A DNA stretch of 64,000 bases, taken from assembly GCA_050084985.1 (NCBI GenBank), contig JBITNC010000001.1, forward strand, positions 69,192,001 through 69,256,000, given 5' to 3'. Positions within the stretch are counted from its first letter, which is position 1, and every line of letters begins with the position of its first letter. Below the pieces are notes generated by a model. The model saw nothing but the letters and a program-made list of their open reading frames with translations. It had not been told where the DNA came from and searched no databases. This DNA is from Nageia nagi. Lineage: Eukaryota; Pinophyta. Both the position numbers and the translations under genes were made by a program. Positions 1-11,221 of this stretch are shown here, in pieces.

Positions 1-1
1 A

Positions 2-514
2 TATGGTTTATGGTATCCTAGAGGAAAGGACTTTACACTTACTACCTTTTCAGATGCAGATTGGGCAGGATGCGTGGATGATAGGAAGAGCACCAGTGGA
101 GGAGCATTTTATTTGGGTAATAATCTTGTTGGATGGCATAGTAAAAAACAAGACTCAGTATCCCTATCTACAGTAGAAGCAGAGTATATAGTAGCAACTT
201 CTTGCTACATGCAGATTCTATGGATGAAGCAGATGCTAAAAGATTTTGGTATACAGATTAACGAGCCCATAACAATTCTGTGTGATAACACAAGTGCAAT
301 CAATATCTCAAAAAATCTTATTATGCACTCACGAACAAAGCATATAGCAATCAGATATCACTTTCTAAAAGAAAGAGTGGTGCAAGGAGAAGTACAATTG
401 GATTTTGTTCCAACCATAGAGCAAGTAGCAGACATCTTTACAAAGCCTTTGCCCAAAGACATCTTCAAAAATCTTCAAAACAAGCTAGGAGTTGTTGTCC
501 TTCCCAAGCATTAG
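2..514 (+). CDS. Ty1/Copia polyprotein C-terminus (RNase H), partial at left edge
   Basis: This is the last 170 codons of a Copia gag-pol polyprotein, open from base 2 to the TAG at 512-514; the start lies outside the window. It reads into the Copia RNase H module: an S-D-A-D-W-A-G motif (first catalytic Asp), then K-S-T-S-G-G, then S-T-V-E-A-E-Y with the catalytic Glu, then a C-D-N-T-S-A motif with another catalytic Asp, then H-S-R-T-K-H-I and the I-F-T-K-P-L-P signature near the end. In the family this domain removes the RNA strand during reverse transcription. It is the only retroelement frame here without a stop, so this element is probably younger than the Gypsy elements to its right. 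Whether the rest of the element is intact cannot be seen. Confidence 0.95.
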   Translation, partial: YGLWYPRGKDFTLTTFSDADWAGCVDDRKSTSGGAFYLGNNLVGWHSKKQDSVSLSTVEAEYIVATSCYMQILWMKQMLKDFGIQINEPITILCDNTSAINISKNLIMHSRTKHIAIRYHFLKERVVQGEVQLDFVPTIEQVADIFTKPLPKDIFKNLQNKLGVVVLPKH

Positions 515-740
515 CTAGTTCTGGACGTCACATTCTCAGGGGGAGTGTTTATTTTTTCTTTCCTATATTGTTTCTGTGTATCTTGTTTTTGTGCGCATAC
601 TACTGATTTCCTGAGAATGTCATGTATGGACTTAGGGGGAGTTTGTAAATGCCCTTTGTTATTGTTGACAAAGAGGGAGAGAAAAGTCCCGATGTTGGTG
701 TCTGATCAAGTGGTGTTGCCAACAATTCCAAAGGGGGAGA
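515..740 (+). other. Copia 3' spacer with three G-rich polypurine tracts
   Basis: Noncoding spacer between the polyprotein stop and the 3' LTR. A GGGGGAG-type tract occurs three times at nearly even spacing (G runs at 539-543, 635-639 and 733-737). The last, within 729-740, abuts the LTR and is the likely plus-strand primer. An 11-base inverted repeat (530-540 with 610-620) could form a stem around the middle. The 70-residue open frame at 545-757 has no recognisable domain and is not called. Confidence 0.7.
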
Positions 741-799
741 TTATTGAGCATGGGTGATTGTCATTGTTGTCAACACGTGGTTCTGGAATGAAATGATAA

Positions 800-1010
800 A
801 GCTTAGTTGTGGAAAAATCTGGGTTTCGGAGAAGGTGAGAGTTGTTGAAAAGTTTGAGTTCCGGAGAAGGTGAGAGTTATGAAAAATTTGGGTTTCGGAG
901 AAGGTGAGAATTGTTGAAAAGTCTAGGTTCTGGAGAAGGTGAGAGTTGTGAAAAATCTAGGTTCTAGAGAAGGTGAGAGTTGTGGAAAAGCTCGAGTTCT
1001 GGAGAAGATG
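800..1010 (+). repeat. Minisatellite of alternating 35/34-bp units in the Copia LTR
   Basis: Six copies of a unit centred on GGAGAAGGTGAGAG, with core starts near 828, 863, 897, 932, 966 and 1,001, so the spacing runs 35, 34, 35, 34, 35. Long units carry GTTGTTGAAAAG and short ones GTTRTGAAAAA, so the true repeat is probably a 69-bp dimer. Confidence 0.85.
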
Positions 1011-1625
1011 AGGTCAGCAAAGAGAAATTAAGGAGCTGGAACCAGTTAATTAAGTATTTCAGAAGTAGAGCATTCCAGAAATATGAAGATGACATCATGG
1101 GGAGAACAACGTTCACATTTTTGAATGAGCCTGGATCCCGAAAGCGATGAGGTCAGCAAGGGGCGACTAAAAGAGCCAGAGCCAGCAAGTAAAACATTCT
1201 GGAAGCAAGAGATGACATCACAGGGAGAACGATGTTCACATTCTTTAATAGAACAAGGTTTTAGAGATGATGAGATCAGTAAAGAGAGATTGAAAATTTG
1301 GAGTCCATAAAGTAAATGTTCCAGATTAAAAGGATGATGTCATAGAGGATAAAATAGTCATGTTTTGGTAAAGACCAGAGTCTGGAGATGATGACATCAT
1401 GGTGTAGGTGTTGAAAAGTCCAGAAGCCACGTAGATACATTGGAACTCTCTTTCAGAGTCTGAAGATGATGACATCATGGTGTAGGTGTTGAAAAGTCTG
1501 GAAAGCCATGCAAATACATTGAAACTCTCTTCCGGAGTCTAGAGATGATGACATCATGCGGGAAGCATTTTACTCTACTTTTGAAGTTCGAAGATGATGA
1601 CATCATGATGTATACAATAAACATC
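1007..1625 (+). repeat. Second tandem array in the Copia LTR with seven TGACATCA-type motifs
   Basis: Longer repeats (about 123-139 bp, starting at the GATGAGGTCAGCAA-like words at 1,007, 1,146 and 1,269) pass into shorter units of about 78 bp. Each carries TGACATCA or its inverted form TGATGTCA: 1,090, 1,213, 1,335, 1,392, 1,470, 1,549 and 1,599. The motif differs by one CpG-to-CpA change from TGACGTCA, a bZIP-binding palindrome. An enhancer role is inference. Confidence 0.75.
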
Positions 1626-2623
1626 TGGTAAGCAAGACAAAGAGTCTAGGATTATCAGAAATACCATTATGAAGAAGAAAAGAGTCCAAAATTAGCAGAA
1701 ATACCATTATGAAGAAGAAAAGAGTCTAGAATTATTAGAAATAATCAGATACTATCAAATCTCTAAAATCAGTGGAGAAAGAGCTACATTTGTCTGAACA
1801 ACTCTATTTGAGCAAGAGGAGCGTTTATCAGTTACAGTAGTTGCAGTCTCAGATAGTGAACTCTCTTAGTGCAGGAGCAGTTACAAATAAAGATTCCTTT
1901 TCAGTTTGTTTTTGGTAACGTGTCATGACAGGAATAGTTTCATGAGGGGCTTTCTTGATGTGTAACAGTTTTTCAAAGAGAAGTGATGTATGAAAAGAAA
2001 AAATTATAAATTCTGAGGGAAGTGGTGTGAAGTGAAGGGCCAGTAGAGAAGAGTGATTGATGTGGTAAGAGCATGGAAGAGGAGAGGAGTGTGGAGAGAA
2101 GATTGGTTGTGGAGGTAATAGGGCGAAAGAGGGGAGTATCAGGAGAACATGAAGTGAGCAAATGAATATGCAGATAGGAGTGTGATTGTTTAAGTGTGTT
2201 ACTTTGGAGCTATGTGCAAAGATAAAATAGTGAACATTAGAGCTAGACCATTGAGGGTCTTCTAGAACTGTATTCTTTCCTCCTTTTTGAATGTTGTCTC
2301 AAGTGGGTGCTTGAGAGCTAGAGTTGGTGCTCCAAGCAGTAGGTGTTGCTATTTGCAAAGTGGTAGTTGGTGCTACCCTTCACAGTTGGTGCTGTGAATC
2401 TGTAAGCTTTCTTTAATGGCTAGATTTGGATTGGTGTCCAAGCAGTCATTTTCGAGGATGTAGCCAATCTGGTGAACCTCGTTACATCTGGTGTTGTGTG
2501 ATGTACTAGTGTGCTTGCTCAATTTTCTCTAGCTTTTAATCTGTCTTTATTTAAGAAGGTTAAATTGATTATTTTTATATACACTGATTCAGCCCCCCTC
2601 TCAGTGTCACTCAAAGTCCAACA

Positions 2624-4039
2624 AAAACTTAGTGGAAAACATTTGAAAGCATTATTCAAATAGATATTAATCTTTATCACAACAAGTTTTAACATCATTT
2701 ATATGGAGAGAGATAGTTTGAAGAGCTATACCCTACTACAAAATGATGATATCTCTAGCACTTAGCTAAGGAAAGAACCCAAAAATAATTTTGTGTACTG
2801 TTCATAGTACTCATGACTCTACTTAAAAAGAAGGATTGGAACATTAAGCTAGCAAATATACCAAAAAAGCTAAAGCAATATCTTATTACCTAAGCTTTAA
2901 AATACATAGGTACTTTTTGGATTTAGATTTATTTGTTAAAAGCTAAGGAAGTTCCTTAAATTTGTTATTATTGAGTTTCAAATTTGATAAGTTATTTCCA
3001 TGAGTGAATATTGAAAATAAATGCTAAAGGTGGCCCCATATACCTATGGAATATTAATAGGTATAAAGCTTTATATGTATGAGGTCTAGATATTTTTATC
3101 CCATATCCTCAAAAAATCATATGCTTATTGCTAAAATTCCATGGTTATCCTAATGAAAATTATGTAACCTTTTTTGATGATCTCAGTGATACATTAGAAA
3201 AGTTTGAAGTTGAATAGGAAGATGTGGTTATGATACTATTTTTTGAGAGATTGATAGATAATAAGAGAACATGAATAGAACATATTGATCCTCATTCTAT
3301 TACTAAATTCTCATCTTTAAGAGATAAATTCATAAGGATATTTATGAGGAAATAAAAAGTTTTTTTAAACCTCATAAGAAACATCCATATTTTTATTCTA
3401 CATGTGAACTTCCTCATGATCCTTCACATTGTTTTCAATTCATAAAAATAAATCATAAAAAGCCAAAGGAGAGAAAGAGTTTAGAAGTGAAGAATCAAAA
3501 TGAAACATATAAATTAGTCATGCCTACACCAATGCACCATTATAGTTCATTGAGTTTGAGGAAACAACTTATGATATGGTTATTTAAAAGATAATAAATA
3601 CTATTTATAAAGAACAACTTGATGATTTTATACAACAATATGGCTTCTCTAGGTTCAAGAAATAATATTTCTCAACCAAGGTTGTTAAGAAGGAATTAAT
3701 AGATGTTTCTCCATATGAAAAAGAACTTGGACATGCTTCTTTGCAAACTAGTAATGGATATGAAGCTCATGATTATAAATATATTCAATATATGGATAAT
3801 GAGTTATTTTTAAGGGATGAAGTATTTTAAAAAAAAAAGGCCTATTGATGGACAATTTTCTTACAATAAAGACTAAAAAAAATCTTTTCAAAAAGATAAT
3901 TACCCTTTTGTTAAAATGAGTGATGACATATTCCTTGATTAAAATGTAAAAAATTATAAGAGGAATCAATTTTAACTCAAGAAGATTATGATGACCCTTT
4001 TAATAAAATAGATGATGATATAATCTTATTTGGTAAAAA
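2624..4039 (+). pseudogene. Decayed gag of an unassigned LTR retrotransposon
   Basis: The clearest part is 3,137-3,354, a single frame starting F-H-G-Y-P and running through F-F-D-D-L-S-D-T-L and I-T-K-F-S-S-L-R-D-K-F. This is the layout of plant retrotransposon gag (capsid) domains, with Gln and Trp positions turned into stops. A Cys/His-rich stretch (C-E-L-P-H-D-P-S-H-C) follows at about 3,400-3,435. No LTR of its own is visible; its right side is cut by element A at 4,040. About 80 bp at its left edge recur near 56,030-56,100. The lineage cannot be decided. Confidence 0.6.
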
Positions 4040-4771
4040 TATTAGGAACACCTAAAAATGAATTTTAATTTAATTAAAATACCCTTTTCTGTATTCAAAA
4101 TTATTTATTTAATTTATTAAATAAATGTTCTTTTCAATGTGCACCCACATCTACCTTTATGTTTTATGGTAATAGGTCAACTTGACATCACAATAAGCCT
4201 AAGGAGGATCCTTACCACTAGACATGTTGCCTATAAAGGTGAAGGGTTTGTACATGATTAAATATATGACATGACATGACATACTCTTGAATCCATGATA
4301 AGTGGCAATATACTTGTGTAATTTTTTATTAGTGTTTCTTAATGCCACCTATAATTTCTAGTTTTTGTTATACTCTGAGCTCTACAATCCTATGATCTTC
4401 TATCCATTCATGAGTGAGATTCCATGCATAGCAAGTGGGATGATGACATCAAGAGAAAGGGTAAGGTATTATGGAATGGTAATGAGGTGGCATTTCTAGG
4501 TTCCTAGCATTGATGTTGGGTTGAGGTCATATTTTTTGGCTCTATTCTTTGGATAAACTCATCCTTCATCATCTTTCAATTGGATATCACCTTGGATCAT
4601 TATCATACATAAAGTACAAGTTTGTATCTTTTGTAAATCTAGTTTTGATAGTTCAAAGTAAATTAGGTCATTTTCATCTTTCATATCATTTACTTTATGT
4701 TAGTTTACAATTAATTAGTTAAATTTAATATTCTATAAATAATCTTAATTATTATTATTTCAGTTATAACA
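4040..4771 (+). repeat. Element A 5' LTR
   Basis: Matches 12,158-12,820 along its length, sharing for example AATAAGCCTAAGGAGGATCC and the block around GCCACCTAT...GTTATACTCTGAGCTCTAC at 4,343-4,386. It is about 70 bp longer than the 3' copy because of small indels. The start has decayed from TGTTAACAC to TATTAGGAACAC. Confidence 0.88.
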
Positions 4772-4772
4772 A

Positions 4773-4787
4773 TTGGTGAACCTAACT
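4773..4787 (+). other. Element A primer binding site
   Basis: TTGGTGAACCTAAC begins two bases after the 5' LTR end. The same TTGGTGAACY word follows the 5' LTRs of elements B, C and E, which supports it as the tRNA primer site. The tRNA was not identified. Confidence 0.65.
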
Positions 4788-4902
4788 TCTTTTTGATATA
4801 ACATATTATTCTTCACTAGTTGCACCAAAACCCTAGGGTTTTGGATAGGACTAATCTTTCATTTCAAGTATTTCATAAATATAACCAGCTAAGTTTCTCA
4901 CT

Positions 4903-6330
4903 ATGGTAAATAGCTTTGATGAGGTAACCAAAGATAATTTGAAGAAAATTTTATATAAAAATGAATAAAGAAGTGAGGCCTCTAACATTGGATGCAATAG
5001 TCGATTGATCTAATGTGCTCCATGCATCCCTAGAGATTCGAATCCACTATGTGATGAAAATTATAATACTAGTGTAAAGATTGTAAAATTAGACAACATA
5101 ATTTTATTTTTTAAATATTTTTACATAATTAAACCTTTTACAAAATCCATTTCACCATGGGTATTAAAATGTAAGTAATTCTCATATAATTTAAATGTAC
5201 AATTTAAAGGTCTCTTTACACTTTATTGTAAAATGGATCCCATGGCATTCTAACATGATGATCCACACTTATTTTTGCAAAAATAAATTTTAATGCAAAT
5301 AACTTAAATTGCATTAAAGTGATGTGTTACACATTGTTAATGTATAAATGCATAATTTCAAAGCTCAAAGGGTAACTATTTCACCATCATTCCAGAATTA
5401 CCACATTATACAAAATTATCTAAATTTTTTAAAAGGAGGGTCATGAAAACTAAGGCACCTGATTTGTAAGTAGAACCTATGGATCATATCAAAGCTTTCA
5501 AGATGAATATTGGACTAAAATTTTGGGTGAATTATAATTTGATGGGGAAATACTTTCCCACTACATTCAGAGGTGATGTACTCAATTAGTACTTCTCTTT
5601 AACTACTAAATCTATTAATTGCTATGCATAACTTATCTTAGAATTTTATATCCATTTCAAATATCATGCTCATATACAAATGATAGTTTCAAATTTAGTT
5701 AGTGTTATCCAAGGTCCAAATGAGATATTTGATGAATTTTCATAAATATCCTAAACAATATGGAGCATGATTCATGAACCCTTATTCGAGTCTCATGTCA
5801 CATCCATGTTTTTCCAAAATATCCATCCTAAATTAAAGTTCATAGCTTTGGATTATATGACACTACCATTTAAAAAAATTATGCATAGGCTAGCTCAAAA
5901 GGAGAACTTCTTAGTTGATATGGGTGAATTGAAATATGGAAATACTAATAAGGAAACCAAGGGAGGTAGACATCAGAAAAAGGAAGATAAAGAGTTCCAT
6001 GCCATAAATGAGCCCCCATATAAAGAGCAATAAAAGAGTCAAGGAAAGCAAAATTTTAGGAAGAAAACTAGGTTACCAGTAGCTCCTACCATTATGTTTA
6101 AGGATTTAATTCAAAAGGGACTAATCAAGCTTGATGTGAAATAAGAACTAAATATTAATGATGATAAGCCTAGTTTGCACAATGAAGAAATTTTTTGCAA
6201 ATATCTCAAGGTTAAAGGTCATATGAAAAATGCATACATGATCCTAAGGAAATAATTATCGAAATTGTTGGATGATGGTCAAATATAGTATGAGGCCCAT
6301 GTAGTTGAATCAAAGGAAGCTTAATCCCTC
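4903..6330 (+). pseudogene. Element A gag (capsid and degenerate zinc-knuckle region)
   Basis: An ATG at 4,903 follows the leader. Capsid-like sequence runs from about 5,390 to 6,030 with motifs such as D-H-I-K-A-F-K and F-R-G-D-V-L-N in the usual gag order. A basic linker follows, then C-K-Y-L-K-V-K-G-H near 6,196-6,230, which corresponds to the Cys/His element downstream of Tat capsids with its last Cys lost. Many stops and small frameshifts interrupt it. The open piece at 5,767-6,033 is its longest surviving segment. Confidence 0.75.
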
Positions 6331-6587
6331 ATAATGAATGTCATATTAAACCAAAAACTATGTGGCACTACTAGGAGAGGAAGGCCAAGAGGGAGCATCA
6401 ATCTGGCCATGGCAAAATGAATGGCAGTCCCTTGCAATTTTGGTATGCAATAACTCCTTGAGAAACTAAAGGTAACTCATACCAAGATAAGTATTTTTGA
6501 ACTTTTACAATTATCAATTTATTATAATAATGCTTTATTTGATGTGATAAAGAAAACTAAATTTGATGCAGAATTATTGTTGCTAAA

Positions 6588-7015
6588 TTTATGGAGTTGT
6601 TAGGCAATCTTGATAGTAATTTAGTATGTAACATGACTTGCTTTCAAGAAAGTGAATTACCTAGTGAAGATTTTATTAAGAAGAATTTAGGACTATATAT
6701 CCATATAAATATTGATGGTATTCCTATTAAGAAATCATTGATTGATACTGGGTTAAATATGAACGTATGTTCCATTGAATTATTGCAAAAGTATTTTTTT
6801 TCAATTTATGTAAAAATAAAAAGAACCACTATTAGCATAAAAGGGTTTGATAATATTGAAAAGTAATGTATTGGATATGTTTCTCTAGCTATTGAAGTAG
6901 GTAGTAAAATTATTAATAAAAAATTTTATGCTTTTCAAGTGAAATTGCCATACAACCTAGTTCTTGGTAGACCATAGATCCATTAAATTAAGGTTGTTAC
7001 TTCCACTTTGCATTG
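6588..7015 (+). pseudogene. Element A aspartic protease
   Basis: The retroviral-type protease active site D-T-G is visible at 6,744-6,752 in the context L-I-D-T-G-L-N-M-N-V-C-S. The Tat-type second landmark N-L-V-L-G-R-P appears about 70 residues later, with its following Trp turned into TAG. The family product cleaves the polyprotein. A stop at 6,864-6,866 and others later break the frame. Confidence 0.85.
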
Positions 7016-8280
7016 GTTAATTAAGTTTGTGTACAAAGAAAAGAAAGTATTATTCATGTATAAGATAATACTACAAATGTTTTTTAAGTATATAAGAGGT
7101 TTTGTATCCCTCTTGATTTGGTTGAAAGTGAGGAGGATGTACCAACACCTATCAACGATGTCACTTTGCAAGAGGTAGGTCTTGGAGCATATAAAATTTT
7201 GAAGATTGATGTATGGGAGAATTTGAAGAAGATTGGATGACTTATTTCTATCCTATAAATGTAGTGCTACTTCCTAAAGAGAGATAAAGTTGAGCACCAT
7301 TATTCCATTCCTAATAATAATGATGACCCCATTAAAGAAATGAATGTTCTTTATTAGGAACATGAAGGAAAAAGTGTATGCAACAATGAAGATACAACTT
7401 CTATTTTGCAAATTTCATTAGGCTAGGTAAGTATACATTTTAATAGTATCTAATTTTTGCTAACCAATACATGCATATATATCAATATGGTGGAAAATTA
7501 TTAGGTAAGAATGAGCAGGGTATCATAGAGCCTATTCCAAATGAATATCAACATAAGAGAACAACTGATGTTGGATTTGATGAAGCTACAGCTAGCTCAT
7601 ACTCATCAGCTCTAATAATTCAACATGTTAATATGAGTGATCATGGATAGATTAGAGATATCTTTGATGGGTGGTTGTGTTATGGTAAGATGCATGATCC
7701 TATGGAGGAGTTATAAGATTACTATGCAAACCCATTCTTACCTCTTATAACTCTGATATGAGTAGACATTTTCTAGAATGATGATGCTATCCTTGAGAAG
7801 CTAGGGGCATAGAATGAGTTCCCCAAATCCAATAAAAAGAGGCTCACAACTTGGTTCATGTGACATCAAGCTTAATTTAGTGAGGGGATTTACATAGATG
7901 ATGCAAACATTGCAAGTTAGATCATTACCCTTATTTTCATTTTTTGTTCATTTTTTTGTTAAATTAGTATTGGTCCTAGGTTATGTGTATTCTATATTCA
8001 ATCATTATATTTCTATAATGGGATGATGTCACTAGGATCCTAGAGCCACCACTCCATTATTTGCATCTCCTATGACTAAGTTTGGGTGCAATAATGGGGG
8101 CATTGCCTATGTCTCCCCAAATTAATGATGAAATGTTTGATCTTAGTGAAGAAATAGTAGACGTAAACATCAATACCTAAGAGGACCCTAAGTTGATTAA
8201 AATAGGAGCTTGTTTAATCTTGGAAGAATTATAAAGGTACTTCCTACTATTAAAGAGTTCTCTAATATTTTTTCTTGATC
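7016..8280 (+). other. Element A linker between protease and RT
   Basis: Decayed polyprotein linker. Short in-frame stretches survive, but no named domain is recognisable. Tat elements carry a poorly conserved linker here. Confidence 0.5.
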
Positions 8281-9720
8281 TTATTTTGATATACTTGGTC
8301 TTGATCCCAATTTTGTCACTCATAACCTAATTATAAATGAAAATGTGAAATTAGTACAATAAAAGCCTAGAAAGATGTATCTTAAGGTAGCCTTTGCTAT
8401 TAAAAAGGGAATAAAAAATTATCCTATTATTGGTTTTATTATTCCTATTAATTATTTCCCTTATATTTCTATCATTGTTCCTAGAGCTAAGCCTAATGGT
8501 GAAATAAGATGTTATACAAATTTTAGGGATATCAATAAGGCATGTGCTTAAGATATCTTTCATTTTTCTAGCATTGATATTATTATAGATTCAAATATAG
8601 GCCATAAGATATAGTATTTCATGTATGGTTTTTCTAGCCATAATCAAATAAGTATCAATAAGGAGGATCAACAAAAGATATCTTTTATTACTCCTTGGGG
8701 TACATTTTGTTGGGTGGTCATGCCTTTTGGTCTAAAGAATGCAAGTGCAACTTATCAAAGAGCAATGGTGAGTATGATCCATGATATGATCCATGACAAT
8801 GTTAAGGTGTATATTGATGATATCCTAGCAAATTCCATAGCCAAATATATTCACATTTCAAATTTGAGAAGGATCTTCCAAATGATGAGAGAATACAAGT
8901 TGAAGTTGAAGCCTCAAAAGTGCACATTTGCAATCTCATCAGGTAAATTGCTTAGTTTTATTATTTCAAGAAGAGGTATTGAGGTAGATACCAATAAAGT
9001 TTTAGGCATTATTGATTTTCCTCTTCGTAATAATTTGAAAGAGTTGAGAAGTTTTCAAGAAAAAATTCAAGTAGTCAAAAGGTTCATTACTTAGTTAGTA
9101 AATATGACTTCTCCATTTTCTTATTTGCTAAAGAAAGGTGAGAAATTTGTTTGATATGAAAAGTGTCAATAGAATTTGGATAACATCAAAAGGTACTTTA
9201 CCAATGCTCTAGTATTATCCCTCTATAATTTAGATAAGAGTTTGTTAATTTATGTTTTAGTAAGATTAAATGCATTAGGGAAAATGTTAGCTCAACAGTA
9301 TGATAATAATAAGGAAAGAGTAATTTATTATATTAGTAAAACTTTACTTGATTATAAGACAAGGTATACTCCTATAGAAAGATGTATTTTTCTACAATAT
9401 TCTTAACTAAAAATATAATACATTACATTCTTGGAAACACTACATATATCATAGCTCAAGCTGATCCTCTTAGATATGTCATGTCCAAATCCTACCTATT
9501 TGAAAGAGCTTTAAAATAGGTAATGTTGCTCCAAGAGTTCAATTTGTCTTTATCAATCATAAATTGATAAAGGGATAGGCCATAGAATAATTCATCACCA
9601 ATCATACTAGAAATGAAGTATCTTGGACCTAAGAAGAGTTCCTAAATAAAATAAATGGCTAGAATGATCATGAACCTAGTACCATCATTATAGTCCTACA
9701 TTACCACTTTGTTACTAAGC
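8281..9720 (+). pseudogene. Element A reverse transcriptase and RNase H
   Basis: The RT fingers start near 8,350. R-C-Y-T-N-F-R-D-I-N-K-A lies near 8,510-8,545, and T-P-W-G-T-F-C-W-V-V-M-P-F-G-L-K-N at about 8,690-8,745. The catalytic Y-I-D-D-I-L box is intact at 8,810-8,827. Then come K-C-T-F and the G-I-E-V-D motif, the L-R-S-F-Q connection and the RNase H start (Y-I-S-K-T-L-L-D at about 9,330-9,352). An uninterrupted 157-codon piece at 8,621-9,094 covers the palm. Stops flank it on both sides. Confidence 0.93.
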
Positions 9721-9749
9721 CTGAGGATCCATAAGTTTTTGTTGATTTT

Positions 9750-10230
9750 GTGGAAAGTTATGAATGGAATTTTTCTTTGATGGTTCCAAGTGTGTTCATA
9801 GGGAAGTGGTAGGAATAATCCTCATAAATCCTCATGGTGATGTTATCCCTATGTCTTATCATTTAAGTTTTGATTGCATTAATAATATGGTAGAATATGA
9901 GGCTTCTTTCATAGGTATAAAGGTTGTAATACTTATGAAAGTAAAAATAATTAAACTATTTGATGATTCTTAACTCATTATGAAATAAGTTTCCAACATC
10001 TACAACACTAAAGATGCTAAGTTGCAATGGTATAAAGAAATGGTGGAAAATCTTCTCATCTACTTCAAGGAGTATGAAATTAATAATATTCTAAGAGAAA
10101 ACAACATTTATGTTGATAATATTGTTAGTGTTGTTTCCCTTGCTATTATTAATATCAAAGATGAGAATACTATTCTTACAATAATAAATATAGTGCTAAA
10201 TTTGTTTATCAAAAGTTGCTTAAACTAGAA
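9750..10230 (+). pseudogene. Element A second (Tat-type) RNase H
   Basis: Starts with F-F-F-D-G-S-K near 9,768, then G-I-I-L-I-N-P-H-G-D and N-N-M-V-E-Y-E-A at about 9,880-9,905, and ends near F-D-D-S at 9,959-9,970. This D-G..E-Y-E-A..D-S pattern is the additional RNase H found between the first RNase H and integrase in Tat elements. It has several stops. Confidence 0.85.
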
Positions 10231-11221
10231 TATTATTGGTATACTGTTCTTGAATATTATTATGAATTGCATGTTAATAAATGTGAGCAATGTCAAAATA
10301 ATGTTAAGCTTCAACTTTCTCCTTCTTATGGTTTGAATTCTATTATATCCCCTTGGCCTTTTTTTTATATAGGCACTTGATTTTATTGGTAAATTTAACC
10401 CTATTTCAATATATGGCCATAATTTTATCATTATAGCTACAGAATACTTCATGAAATGGGTGGAGGCAATACACATGAAGTTTGCAAAAGGAGATAAGAT
10501 TGTTGAATTTATCATTTATAGATATGGTGTTCTTTCTAAATTGTTCATGGATAATGGTCTAAGCTTTAAAGGTAATGAAGTTGAAGAACATTGTGAAAAA
10601 TATCATATTGAAAGAAATTCTCTACACCATATTATCTCTAAGGTAATGGTCAATTCAAAGCATCTAACAAATTTATTAAAAGTATATTATCTAAAATTGT
10701 TGCAAAACATGATAATAATTGGTATGAATAATCACCTTATGCTTTGTAGGCCTATTTAACAAGCATTAAGACTTCTATAGGGGAAACCTCTTTCTCCATA
10801 ATGTATGGTGATGAAGCCATAATTCCATTAGAACTAGAGATCCCATCACTTTGTGTATCCTTAGATGGTCTCATTCCAAATTAAGATAGAAGAAAAAATA
10901 GATTAGCCCAACTAGATGTCCTACATGAAAGAAGGGTTAATGCTCTACAACACCTCCATGTCTATCATTCTAAAATCCAAAATGCCTATAGCAAAAAGAT
11001 CAAGTATAAAGAGTTCAAAGTTGGTGACCTAGTCCTAAAAGGAAACCTTGCCAACACTAAAGCTATGGAAAATGAAAAAAATATAAGTTTGAACCTAACT
11101 AGATAGGTCCTTACATTATCATTGCAAATTATGCAAAAGGTGTGTATAAATTATCTACAATTCAAGGTAAAGAAGAACTAAATCCAATTAACGTTATGAA
11201 CTTGAAAAAGTTTTATGTCTA
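10231..11221 (+). pseudogene. Element A integrase
   Basis: The zinc-binding end survives as K-C-E-Q-C near 10,280. The core reads D-F-I-G-K-F (first catalytic Asp) near 10,378-10,395, then T-K/M-K-W-V-E-A at 10,451-10,470, then F-M-D-N-G (second Asp) at about 10,544-10,558. The G-N-G-Q segment near 10,643 is in another frame and carries Lys where the third catalytic Glu is expected. The C-terminal F-K-V-G-D-L-V-L-K motif lies near 11,016-11,042, and the polyprotein ends with K-K-F-Y-V before a stop at 11,219-11,221. Confidence 0.9.

Larger units (their letters stand above)
742..2623 (+). repeat. 3' LTR of the Copia element (about 1.9 kb)
   Basis: The left edge follows the purine tract AAAGGGGGAGA. 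The right edge ends in CCAACA at 2,618-2,623, just after a run of C within TGATTCAGCCCCCCTCTC, which is typical of plant Copia LTR ends. The expected TG start appears as TA in TATTGAG, so the exact first base is uncertain. A plant Copia 'GGATGTAGCC...GGTGAAC' block sits at about 2,456-2,480. The interior has two classes of tandem repeat (annotated separately). The 5' LTR lies outside the window, so no pair comparison or target duplication can be checked. Confidence 0.8.

Noticed and set aside
800-1010. Regular repeats that might suggest a CRISPR array
   Set aside because: Units are contiguous with no unique spacers, in an LTR of a eukaryotic genome.
1973-2161. 62-codon Ser/Leu-rich frame on - in the Copia LTR
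   Set aside because: Inside an LTR, low complexity, no homologous feature.
10225-10515. 96-codon frame on -
   Set aside because: Shadow of the element A integrase, whose motifs are on +.
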